From: Acanthornis magna
Lineage: Eukaryota > Chordata > Aves > Passeriformes > Acanthizidae
DNA length: 64,000 nt
Assembly: GCA_036785705.1 (NCBI GenBank)
Contig: JAWUZG010000036.1
Coordinates: 15,805,501-15,869,500 of the forward strand
Reading direction: 5' to 3'
The position numbers and the translations under genes are program-made. The notes beneath the pieces were generated by a model. It had not been told where the DNA came from. It saw only the letters and a list, made by a program, of their open reading frames with translations, and did no database searches. This document shows, piece by piece, positions 52,310-64,000 of the stretch; the stretch's first letter is position 1; each line of letters opens with the position of its first letter.

Positions 52310-55300
52310 ATATTTCTGAAGTGGTAGAATTTTATGAGAAATCATCATCCAAAAGAAAGCAAATCCCAAAAGCAGCAGCTGGAGCTCGATGGACGTTTGG
52401 ATAGGCTGCATTGTGAAAAGACCTCTTGCAAAGATTGCTCCCAGGGGAGGCAGGTCAATACAGAGCAGCTTTGCCCCACACTGGGGCAGCTGGTGGGGTG
52501 TGCACCCAGTCCCACCTTCTGGAGGGTCTGTTTTGCCATGGCCAAGGAAACTTCCAATGCCCCTTGTCCTGGGCACATGCAGGGTAGCTCTTTGACACCC
52601 ACCAGACCTTGCCTGTGGCCCCAGTCTGCAAACCTCAGCCCTGTGAGGCAGCAGACTGTCTTTGCTGAATTGTGACAACCCTCTCCTGTGACATTTCTGT
52701 CCTTTTAAATCAATTTTTAAAAATCTAATTATATCTGTTTCTATGTACCATTTTCTCCCACTGCAACACCTGCTCATTCCCTCTCCACTTTGCCCCACCA
52801 GCCCCATTTCCCACTGAGTCACACACAGACAAAAATTCATGCAAATGCTGTTACTTTATGATATATGTCTGAAAACCTCATTGCATGCCTGTCTTTTAAC
52901 AAGTCATGCTCACAGAGTCAAACTTCTCCTGCCCTTGTTGCAGGGGCATGGTTTCACACTGCAGCTCCTATAAACAGCAGCAGCTCAGGGAGAGGCATTT
53001 ATCTGGGGATTTTCAATAGGAGCTGTCAGAGTTAGGGCCAGGATTATATGCAGTGTTTGTAACGCCTGAAAGAAGGGTATCATGAGCACCCCTTGCTCGC
53101 AGCTTGTGTTTCAAGTTGTTTGGGGCTGTGCTGGCATTGCTGCGAGAAGCTGGTGTTCTCTGTTGGCACACAGGAGATAAGTGCTATCTCTGCGATGAGG
53201 TGTTGCTGGCAACGAGTGCCTGCCCTGAGTCCGTGGCCACCCAGGAGCCAGAGGGCAGAGATTTCCTTCCCAGGCAAGTGCCCGGAGCTGGAGGCTGACT
53301 GCTCCCCTAGCCCGCCACGGCAGTGAGCCAGCCGGCTGCTGCTTGTCAGCCACACGGGTCTGAAATCCTCACTGCTGCGGGTCCCGGCCGAGGGGAAACC
53401 GCAGCAAGATAAATAAGGGTCAGCTACATAGGCAGGGGACTGCCATCGCCGGATCTGGTAACACTGCACCTGTCCAAATTCCTGTGTGAAAACTTAATTC
53501 ACAAAGACTGGAGCATAAATGTGTTCGACAATGGTTGGTTGGGCTTTTTTCCCAGTATGGTTTAACATCCTTCCTTTCCTGCCCCAAACCTGTACTTTAC
53601 AGTGGAGGGATTTTTGGGGGAAATATAAAAGGCTCTTATGAACTCCCAAGCAGAGGATTGTCCTCTTTGCAGGTGCTCCTGGGGCAGACCAAAACCCTTG
53701 GTACGCTCTTGGCACACAGGTACTTAGCAAGCACCATTCATTTCTTGCTTTTCAAGACCAAAACAGAGGCAGAATCATAATCATTTCCATTTCTTTATTC
53801 TGGTGACCACCCTAGAGCAGCTGATAAGGTGTCTCGGAGGCCCCAGAGAGCAGGCCATCCCCACTTCCAAGGAATGCCTTACTGTGTGTCCTTCAGCTGA
53901 AATTTGCTCCTCTTCCTCCCACTCTCCAGTCTCCAACATTAAATGCTTTGAAGTGATTTTGCTTGAGCAGCTTCAGTGCCACTATACCGCTTGTCCTTTC
54001 ACAGAGTCATTAAAATCCTCTAATATGGGTTATTTAGACATAACTTTAAAGGTATAATTTTCATAAAAGCGTGTGTCTCTGTGCATGTCTAGCACGCAGT
54101 TACTGCCCTCCACATATGTGTGCACTTCACACGCTGGCCTGCCTGGCTCAGGCTGTGTGGGTGCACAGGCGTGCCAGGAGCATGGCCAAATACGAACAGC
54201 GTTTGCAATCTGCCATGGAAACTTCAGTATGCAATTGCCTGTGGACATCCAGGGTGTAATTCTTGGGGATGACAAACTGCCTGTAGCTCCTTATGCATTT
54301 CACTGCTGTGCAAATTCCCTGAGACTGACTGGTCTGGATCCCAAAGTCCTGACTTGCTGTGCCCCTGGAAGATTCACCGAGATGGAGAGAGACAGGGAGG
54401 GAGGGAGCAGGCTGATGGCAGCGTGTGGGAGCATGGCACTGGCAACGCCGATTCCAGGAGGGAAAAATTAGCAGGCTGAAGTACATTGTTCTGCTTGCAT
54501 GCAGGTCCCTGCTGTGGTCAGGTAGCCAAGCTGAGGACAGCAGAGAGGGAACATCGTGCTTGCTGACCCACCATCCACAGCCAGGGAGAGCTGAAATCAA
54601 TCAGAGAGGGGTACCTGCCCATGGACACCAACTGCTCACAGAGCAGTAAATGATTGTCTGCATTTCTTCACCATATAGAAGATGAGGCATGTGGTGTCTC
54701 TTGCAAACACTGGTGCCAGAGATATTTATTCCTTTTATGTGAGAAGAAACAAAATGCTAAAAGGACCTAATAAATCACCGTATAAATGCTAATACTTGAA
54801 AGATCTGGGCTACAAATTACTTGAACTTTCATGAGTTTCACATGTCAGGGGTGTGGGTGATTTAGCCTAGTGATTATTCAAGACACAGGGTGTGATTGGA
54901 CTTTTAGGATTTGAAAGGATTACACATGCTTGTCGAGTGGGTGTTTAATCTCTCTTCAGTTAAAACTTCAGTTTGTAAATGTTGAAACTATAAATCATCA
55001 CACCCTTGGTCCATGGCATAGGAAAAACTGTGCTAACCTTAGTTTAGATTAACTGCTTTTCTCCAGTGCTATTAATGCCCTCCAAATTACGACTTTTCCT
55101 TTTTTAGCCCACACTGTTGTGTGCACACACACACATGCAGGCAGGCATGTGTTTCATAACAGGTTTTTGTGCTTGTGACTCAGAGCTGAACTATTAAACA
55201 ATAACACATGGCTGACATCTGGAATTCTCTCAGACATTTTTGTCATTTGAATATTGGTAGCCATGCTTTGCTACTCTCCTTTCCTCCAAAGCATAACTTT

Positions 55301-56930
55301 CTTTATTCTCAGCTCATAAAAACAGAGCTAGAAGATTTTACTGAGCCTGTTGGTGTCACTTGATCAATATATATAAAATATTTTGTCCAAGCCTGCTTTA
55401 AAGGCATGTGTGTTCAGGGAGTTTGGCAGAAGGATCTTACTAAAGAAAGGCTCTGCTTCATCTTTAGGTTTAAAATGATTACATATCATGAGAATATTCA
55501 GAAAAATCATTGGTTTTGCTCAGCAAGAACCTGTGGTTGCTACGAGTCACAAGCAGTCACCTGATAGCTAGCAAAATGGGGTAAGATGTGCTAATGGATT
55601 GGCTTGGTGTTTGTATATAATTATTTACATTAATTCCTCCAGATGAATGCGACCCATTTGGCTGGTTTTAGAGGGAGATTAAAATATACTGGTATTTGCT
55701 GTAATGTGGAACAGTTTGTCTTACCTGTGGCTCACTGGGTGTTGTGTGCTATTCCCAGGGCTGTTTGCCATGAGCTAGTACGGTCCTGCAGAGATTAGGA
55801 TTTTGCATTCTTCTTTAAATATTGTGGGGTTGCCACTCAGAGTGCTGTAATTAAGGATGTGTTAAATTTCACATTGATACCAAGGATGTAATGAAAACTT
55901 TAGTCCATCTGCCACTGTGATGAGTGTCAGGCAAAAAGGGGTGAACTGGAGGAATTGTTCCTGGATTTGACTCAGAAAATCATCTAATCTTATTTTTCAG
56001 TCTAGCCTTACAAGCATATTTTTAACTTTGAAGGTTTTCTGATTTTCCACTGACATTAATACGAATGTAACACTGCTTCGCTGCTGCTTCAGGAAGAGAG
56101 GAGCATTGTCTGAAGGCTATGTTGTCCTCTCTCTGAGAATAAATGTAGGGTGTCTTCAAGGCACCTTCTTTGCCTCGTGAGGGGCTGAAAAAGAGGGGTG
56201 ACTGCTACTAAGTTAAAGAAGGTGACCATGGATGTTTCTGAGGGAGGGTCGTATGAAGGTTTGTTGCAGAGGCTTTCTAGTTTTTGGCTATCAGAGCAAA
56301 ATGTGACAGTGGTGGTGCAGCATTGTGAAGGCATGCATGCTGTAGCAGTGAATTAATGTCATTTGATGCAAGTTTTCCATGTGGTTCACTGCAAGACCTC
56401 TCAGATTCAGCAGGGAGGGCTTCACCTGCAGCACCTGATGTATGACACAGATCTGACACAGATAGCTGACTCTGGTGATCACTTGTCTTGATCTGCCAGC
56501 TTTGCACACATGTATTTTTTGAAAATCTTTTTTTAGCTGTTGTGTTTCAGACCTGGCCATGTCTGTTCTAGTCATGGTAGCTGAGTAAAATTCTCATGTC
56601 AGTGGTTCAGAAAATAAATTGTGCTCTGGCTTGAACAGTCAGGTCTCTGACTGTTGCTGCTGTTTAGTAATGACACCATGCCAAGGGAGTCTCATTGTGA
56701 CAGGCTGGGACCCTTAAACATGTGATGGCTGGAAGAGCATTATTCCCAGTGTCTTTCATCTGCACAGCTGCACTTCCCACTGACTGGACAAGTGAGTGCA
56801 TTGCTGTACTCACCTGTCATGATTAAAGTGGAGGCCTTTGAACTCCTACAGACTGGTTTCTTCCTCAAAAGCCTCTGGTGCTGATGTGGCCCTGAACTGT
56901 ACGTATCCTTGCAACAACGTTTTTCAGAGT
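52310..56930. other. Intergenic, unassigned
   Basis: No gene is recognised. Open frames up to 181 codons at 52.3-52.8 kb and about 130-150 codons at 53.1-54.6 kb occur on both strands at once and lack domains. A TATAAA within CTCCTATAAACAGCAG (about 52970) is isolated and not called. Confidence 0.6.
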
Positions 56931-56934
56931 GTAT

Positions 56935-57925
56935 TGATACATATGCACAGGTTCACTAAAGGTAGGTCATATTTGACCAGCGATTGCCTTCTACGATGAC
57001 ACAGCTACCTGGATGGATGAAGGGACAGCAGTGGACACTGTCTACTTGACTTCAGCCAAGGCTTTGATAGTCTCCCTCACAACATCCTCATAGACCAGCT
57101 CAGGGATGTGGGCTGGATGAGTGGATAGTGAGGTGGATTGAGAGCTGACTGAACAGCAGATCCCACAGGGTCAAAATCAGTGGCACAGGGTCCAACTGGA
57201 GGCCTGTAACTGGTGGTGTCCCCAGGGCTCAGTGCTCTATTGCTTAACTTTTTCATCCATAACTTGGATGAAGGGGCAGATGCCTCCTCAGCAAGTTCAC
57301 CAAAGACACAAACCTGGGACGAGAGGCTGATACCCCCAGGGCTATGCAGCCCTTCAGAAGGACCTTGACAGGCTGGAGAGATGGGCACCTGCAGTGCTGT
57401 GTCCAGTTCTGGGTTCCCCAGGACAAGAGAGGCATGGAGCTCCTGGACCGGGTCCAGCGGAGGGCAAGAAATTTTAGGAGGGGTCTGGAGCTGGGATAAC
57501 CATTTACCTTTCCTGTTACCTTTCTTTTCTTATGAGGAAAGGCTAATGGAGCTGGGCCTGCTCAGCCTCAAGGTGATAGAACTGAGAGGGGACCTCATCA
57601 ATGTATACAAATATGTGAAGGGAAATTGCCAAGAGGATGGACCAGGCTCTTCTCGGTGGTGCTGAGCAGTAGGACAAGAGGCAAGGGACAGAAATGGATG
57701 CACAGGAAGTTCCACCTGAACATGAGGAAGAACTTCTTTACTGTGCAGGTGACTAGGCACTGGAACAGATTGCCCAGAAAGGTCGTGGAGTCTCCTTCAC
57801 TGGAGATGTTCAAGAACTCTCTGGACACAATCCTGTGCCATGTGCTCTGGGATGGCCCTGCTTGAGCAGGGAGCTTGGACCAGGTATGATCTCTTTCAAC
57901 CTGACCCATTCTGTGATTGTGTATG
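56935..57925 (+). mobile_element. CR1 LINE, 5'-truncated, forward
   Basis: Landmarks in order are CAGGTTCACTAAAGGTAGGT, TTCAGCCAAGGCTTTGATAG (the reverse-transcriptase region), GGCTCAGTGCTCTATTGCTT, TGTGTCCAGTTCTGGGTTCC, AGGCTAATGGAGCTGGGCCT, AACATGAGGAAGAACTTCTT, AGGCACTGGAACAGATTGCC and the terminal CATTCTGTGATTGTGTA. The coding part is broken by many stops and frame changes, so it is a dead copy of about 1 kb. Open frames in this region belong to it. Confidence 0.95.
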
Positions 57926-60900
57926 TTAAAGTGACCCTGGTGGCTGTGGCCCTGACTTTAATCAAAGCAGAGCTGGCCCTCAGTAGAAGTGACCATGGCC
58001 AGAGCAGCACCAGCCCATCTGCAGCCCAGAGCAGGCGTGACCACCCAGTCCATCTCCTTGAGCTGGCATGCGAATGTGGCTGTATTTTAGCTGCTGACAG
58101 CTCTGCTAATGGATTATGTGGGTACACAAAAGTGATGTGCTATAATCAGCAATTAAAACTGTGTTGTCAGAGTGTCAAAATCAATCTCAGTTTTTGATTT
58201 GGCCAGACATGCTACTTGTTTTCTCATTAATGGGGTTAGAGCTTATTGTTATGGTTATCAGGTGCTTCTGATTGTCAAATTCTGACAAAGTGTGAGACCC
58301 TGAGCTGAGCACTTCCTCACCAGATCTCTGAGTCAAGCTGATTTTGCTGGAACACTTCAGCCAAAGCACGTGGCCATTTTTGAGCAAAAATCCTGTGTGC
58401 ATAAATCCTGGTGGACACCCTCTCCTGGGGTGACCCACCCTTTTTTCATCCCTTGGGGTGGCTCAGTGGGGCCAAATGCCCTGGGACTTGCACCAGCCTG
58501 TGTTGGTGCCTCTGCCACCAGCCAAAGTGTGTGCTACCCCCATGGCACCCAGCGCTGTGCTCCATCTTGGGGATAGTGGTTTATGCTTCTCCAGTCTGGG
58601 ATGGGATTGCAGGAACTGTCTTTGGGCCCCCACTGAGGATCACAGTTTTGGCTTGCTTCTTGTAAAATGAAAATTATTACTTCCCACACCTCCTTACCCC
58701 TTGCCCATCTCCCCAGGCTGCCTTGAAAATGAACATGTTGTTTCTGAACCACTCATGTATTGTAGTGGCATGGGAGAAAACAGGGAGAAATTAATTAGTC
58801 TGTCTTCAGAGTGGGGTTTTGGGGATTATAGAAAATAAGCCTGTTAATCATTATGGAGAAGGTAGAATGCTGTGAACTGGGTCCTCACTCACCCTGGGTA
58901 CTTAATGACATGTTTTCACTAGAAAAAAATGGTAAGATCACATTAATTAAAGGCTATGCCAGAATGCATATGTACAAGGGGGGTAATTGAAGAATGCTGA
59001 ATGTCTGCCAATTTGACATTACCTAACTAGCTTGATTTTTCAACCGTAGTAATATTCTCATATTTATGTATTTCTTGGGATGCCATATGAAAGAAAAATA
59101 TTTAAGCAAAATAGCATACCGAGCAGAGTAAATTACAACAGCAGGGTTTCTTGTTACTCTGTGCCTGATGGAGAAAATGAAAAAGGATAGTAAAGGGAAC
59201 AGGGAAGCAATGATTTGTGTATCATACATAAAAAGGTACTGTAACAGTGGTGATCTGTCTGCCATAGTAATGAAGTCAAGTATTTGGAATAATATGATTT
59301 CACAGCAAGACAGGATAGTCGCGCTCTGTTGATCTGAATCTATATTAGATGGTGTGAGTTATCTACATGAAACTACAGAAAATGCTAAATCTTAATTTTA
59401 TTAAATAGTGGGTCACAGCAGACAGGATAACCTTATGAGTTTTCTAAGTTCCTAGCTTTCCTTGTCTCTAGCTTGTTATTCATTAGAAATCTGCTCAGCT
59501 CTGTGGGCTCCATGCAGCACTGGGCTTGCAAATTCATGGTGCTAGCCCTCTTCCCTGGGCTCCTTACTTTTGTACTGTGCTGTCAGATGCAATATTCAAT
59601 GGCATCACTCTCTTTAATATGTCTGGTTTCTCTGTATATATCCCTGGTAATAAAAAAAAGGACAATTCTGCCACCCTGCAGGTAGGAAGGCCTTACACAA
59701 ACGCTGCATTTTCATCAAAATGGGATTGGGTTTGTATCCCCAGATCTCCAAGTATCTTAGACCACCAGCTCCTAATCTGATCTCTGTGACTTTGTTCCCT
59801 TCTTTCCTTGGGCTGGCACCGCAAATGTCTCATTTCTTCACACCTCCCTTGAATTTCTCTGTGCTGTTTTCAGACTTATGTTTCTTAACTAGGTCAAAAG
59901 CTTTGGCCTTTTACAGGTACCTTACAGTCAGAATTACTTCTGCTGGGACACCTCTGAGGAAAAAGAAAAATCTGATTAAAAATAGGAAAATCAAACCATA
60001 CACAGTGTGATTATACCTGAATCTGTTGGAAGGTCAGCAGATTTTTAAAGATGATTTAAAACCATTAAATTGAGCAAGGGCAGATATGCATCATTACTCG
60101 ATCTTATCTTCATTACCCTGGGTGCCTTTGATCTCCATTTGTCCTTCCCCTGTTTGTTTATGCTCTTTCATACCTTCCTTCAAAGTAGACTGTAAAGCCT
60201 TTGGGACAAAGATCAGTGGTGTGTCAGTAAATGGGAAGGACAGACTGACTCCCTCATCTGTTGGCCTGGTCTTAACTGTGGGAAATGTGTGAACCCTGCA
60301 GTGCTGACAGTAAGTATGGGTAAGTCAGCTCTTGGAGTACTGAAGTTTACCTGTGGCCACATGATGGGCGGGCACTAAGTTCGCTGGAGCAGCTTATCTG
60401 GATTGCTTGGTGGCCAGGGGTGCAGCTGCTTGGGGCACCTGTGCAGCATTCAGGAGCCAGCCTGGCGAGCACTGTAACCTGTTATTGACCAGAAGTCTTG
60501 GCCAAGGGACATCAAAGGATCTGCTGTTACAAAAAGGAAATTAATCATAGAAACATCACATGTTTGTAACCTTAGGTTTTGTATAGTATTCAGTCCAAGG
60601 GGATGTTCATGAAGAGTTTCAATTACTATTGCAGAGGCATTGATCTTCAAGACAATCTCAAATAACTAATTATTGTCAGATTTTACACAAAGAGAATATA
60701 TGAGGAAAAGTTAAAGATAAGCCAACCAACAGAGCAATATCAGAAGATTAACCTAGAAATGTGCATTCATATTTTTAATGTTTTTAATTGTGTTTAGTGC
60801 TTCAGGGAACGAGCTATGTGAAGAAATGTTGTAATGCTAAATTAGGGAGGAACAGTTTTAAGAGAGACAGGTCTTAAACACCTGGCACAATGCAAAAGCC

Positions 60901-61379
60901 CAAACTGAACCAGAAATTCTACTTACAATGCAAATGTTAGACAACAGGAGCTGTTTTGCCTAAAGACTATTCTTTAGACTTTGTTACAGTGGTGAGGGGA
61001 TATCTTAACTCTTCTTGGCATTTTACTTTCCCCTTGCTTGGTTTTTGGCTCTGTCCTTTCCTGTGAGGAAGAACTGTGTGAGTGCTTGTGTCCATAGAAT
61101 AATTAAAGATAAAATGTGCTAAAACCCTGAAAGAAAATGCAAGCAGTGGCTACAAATGCATTTTAATGGGAGGTTTCGTCATTTGGGTTGGTAGCTCCTT
61201 GGGCACAGGTTTTTGCAGTTATGTCAGGCCTGATGGCTTATGTTTGAGAAAATCTCACTGCTCATTAGTGACATCTTTATTTCTACCCCACCATAAGTAG
61301 ATATGAAAGACTGGACTGTGTTTTTATAATCAGAGGGGAAGTGTACATGAATTCATTATCAAGAAAACTGTCCTGTTCA
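57926..61379. other. Intergenic, unassigned
   Basis: AT-rich DNA with short open frames only. I see no conserved domain, RNA gene or mobile element that can be named. Confidence 0.6.
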
Positions 61380-62240
61380 ACAGGGAGGCTGAGAACTTAT
61401 AAATCAAAACTAAAGATGGTTGTGAGAGGTATGTCGGAGTTTGGGTTTTGTCCATCACTACTCAACATTTTAATGAAGTAGAGAGTTTATTAAATTTGCA
61501 GATAACACCGAGGTTAGAGTGCTGTCATCATATCTCAGAAGGGTTTTGAATTGTGAAGGATCTCAGTGAATTAAATATATGGGTGGATAAAAGAGTGTGT
61601 TAATAAAGACAGTCCAAGGTTCTGCTTTCTCAGAAGCGATGAGATCAATGGGCACAGGTGCTAAATAAGTAGCAGTTTGGAGGAAAGGTGTTCTGGGGCA
61701 TGTAGTTAGTTTCAAAAGTGAACATGAGGCAACATTATCCTCCAGTTGCAGAGGGATGTGGAAAACGTGCCAGTAAGGATAGCAGTGTGAGCTCTAGGAG
61801 GATGCACTGAGCCTGTCATCAAAGCAGATCAGGAGCTGTGTCAACAGCAGAGAATTTGGGCACCAACTGGAAAAAGTCCACAGAAGAGCAGTATGGAATA
61901 CAGCAAATAATGCTTGATGGTGGAAGACTGAGGACTTTCAAGCCCAAAGAATGGGAGAATGAGGACAGAAGAAAGCGAAGTTTTGCTGTTGCAGAACTGC
62001 TCTGGAGAAAGGGAATGGCAGTTTGCAAATACCAGTGAAGAAGTTTCTGGTTTGAAAATAGGAAGTGCTTTCTGATGGTAGTGATGGTGAACTGCAGGAA
62101 TAGGATGCCAGTTTTCAAGAACCACAGGGAGACGTGTATCCCAGAAGTGAATCTGGACCAGCTGATTCTGCCTTAGAGCAGTGGTGAGAAGTTCATAGCT
62201 CTTCAAATTCTTTCCATCTTTATCCTTCTATGAGTCTACA
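61380..62240 (+). mobile_element. Old, highly diverged CR1-like LINE
   Basis: Degenerate blocks in the CR1 order are visible: TTGCAGATAACACCGAGGTT, then the GAAAAAGTCCACAGAAGAGCA-type 'rear part' and CTGGAGAAAGGGAATGGC, ending TATCCTTCTATGAGTCTACA. Divergence is far higher than in the copy at 56935, suggesting an older subfamily. Boundaries are approximate. Confidence 0.6.
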
Positions 62241-64000
62241 ACACAAATGTTTCGAAGTGTTTTTCACTGAGCAAACGGAAAGAGAGGACAACCTGGCTTC
62301 GAACTTTTCTTGGTATGCCAGGTAGTACAGCTTTGCCTTCCATGGCAATAGACGTCTTGGCTCATTTTCAAGGGTAGTGGTGCAGAATGAAAGAAAAATG
62401 TAAGAAACTTGTATTCTGGGAAGGAGTTTTTCTGCAATTATTTGTGGCTGCGCTCTGACATTGGATGAATGTTTGGAATCTCACCACTTCTCATGTGGCT
62501 TTGTCATGAGCTCTGAATGTCACTGCTCCCTGTTGGCTCTCATTTTTGTGTGTCTCTTGACGAACGTGACACTAGACTTTGCAGCATGTAGCTTGTCCAA
62601 ACAAAGGTAGCTATCAAATGCAACTTGCTGAGAACTTGGTTCAAGCTGCAGTTAGATTGGGGAAATAAGCTTCTGTAAGTCTGTTACATGGTGACGCGGA
62701 CTGTGCAATTCTTACAGGGGAAACAAAAAGCTAAGAATAGCGTTGCTAAGAACGTGGCTTTGGTGGTTTTTCTTAGTAAAGAAGTAGATGTGCAAGATGT
62801 AGCCTGTAAAAGAGAAGAAAGGGTGCATGGGTGGGTATCGGGGAGAAATTGAAAATTCCAGGTGACATCAAGTGGTTTGGGCATATGGAAACATAGACTG
62901 GATTGGTTAACTCTTCGTACTCAAAGACAACCTTGCACTTTAGCTGCAGCAGGAATTATTGTTTCAGATAACATTTTTTTTAGCTGCTTCTTTTATGTGT
63001 GTACTATAATTAAATTCTAAGAAGTTATGAAGGGCTATGCCCAATACATTAAGTAAGCATCTGAAACATCCAGCTTCCAAACTTAGTGCAATTACTCTGG
63101 AGTTTTATGACAAAGGATTTCAGACATTTTTTGTAGGCCATAGAAACATCCAGCTGGAGAAAGAAATTTCAACCATTTCCATTAAAATTGAAGAGTTCTA
63201 TGAAATCAGGTTGATTTTCCTGGAACTTCATAAAGGGAAACAATAGTAGGATAGTTTAACATTTTTCTGATAAGATACTTTAATTGTTTTAAAACATTTC
63301 AAGAAACTCGTCAACTTTCCTCCAGCTGAACACTGAATATTGCAGTAAAATATATAATACTAGGATGCTTTGATTTTATTGATTCCAGAATATTCAGATG
63401 ACTGGAAAACAGATGATGCTGAAGAACCACTTATTCAAGAAATAGTAGCTTGAGCAGCATGCTGCAGCCTGATGGGAGAGAGAGAGGTCTTACACAGCTC
63501 TACTTGAAAGCTTCCTCCTTTGAGGCTTTTCGCCATCAAGAAGATCAAAAGGAAGAACCAAATTTGCCTTAACAAGCCAGATTTTTAACCAGATAGAAGC
63601 TTAGCCAAATGGTGGGAATCTTCCCAAGGGCTCCACCATCTAGCTCCTTCCAAAGAATAAGATTCCACCTTCAGCTGCGCTTTTGTTCCTCTGGCACTGC
63701 TCTGGGTCATCCCCACTGCCTGCGACTGCTCATTTAATGTGACCAATAGGGGTCAACAACACAGTTCCCAAAAATATTTCATGCAACACAGTAGGGACCT
63801 CTATTCTCACAGGTCTGTTCCTGAAGTGGCAGAATCCGTGTGACTTTTCTCTGCTGCATGTAGAGCTAAACAGAGGAGATGTGCTGTCCCTGCTGTGGAT
63901 GTTGCTCAGCAGGTTGCCATGCTCTGCTCAAAGAGCACTTCCCAGAGGAGTGATGGGATTAGTGTGGGTTGCCAAACCTGAAAGAAAGAATCCCATAATA
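62241..64000. other. Intergenic to window end, unassigned
   Basis: No gene, RNA or identifiable repeat is supported in this stretch. Confidence 0.6.

Noticed and set aside
52295..52840. 181-codon minus-strand frame
   Set aside because: No recognisable domain; frames on the + strand are open over the same bases. It looks like chance.

Overview
The window looks like vertebrate nuclear DNA from a bird. Coding exons are separated by long AT-rich introns with GT...AG boundaries. CR1-type LINE fragments occur in several places, and three related ERVL-like solo LTRs are present. I recognise the LTR family as common in birds, perhaps passerines, but the species cannot be fixed from this sequence. 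The gene order MAST4 then CD180, tail to tail, matches human 5q12-q13. That block is Z-linked in chicken, so this is probably a Z-chromosome segment (inference).

1-32.4 kb holds the 3' part of MAST4, a microtubule-associated Ser/Thr kinase, on the + strand. Fifteen coding exons can be placed. They join in one frame (6,088 nt, 2,028 codons plus stop) and cover the kinase domain from just after the glycine loop, the AGC C-terminal tail, the PDZ domain and the very long disordered C-terminal tail. The last exon alone carries 3.87 kb of coding sequence. The N-terminal half, including DUF1908, lies upstream of the window. The 3' UTR follows to about 32.3 kb. Introns hold two solo LTRs (334-950 and 14464-15355).

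37.4-39.0 kb on the - strand holds the most notable feature, a broken copy of CD180 (RP105). This is the leucine-rich-repeat, TLR4-like partner of LY86/MD-1. Homology runs colinearly from the third exon to the C-terminal transmembrane end. It is interrupted by at least two in-frame stops, about six frame changes and an internal deletion. It sits where the functional gene sits in human, so it looks like an inactivated orthologue rather than a retrocopy.

39-64 kb is gene-poor, as expected for the desert between CD180 and PIK3R1. It contains CR1 fragments, a complete solo LTR with a perfect 5-bp target duplication (44678-45822), a GC-box/CCAAT-box cluster resembling a promoter (about 43.65-44.15 kb), a long (TTTTA)n microsatellite and low-complexity tracts. 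I found no convincing protein-coding gene there. No tRNA, rRNA, CRISPR or bacterial-type system was seen.
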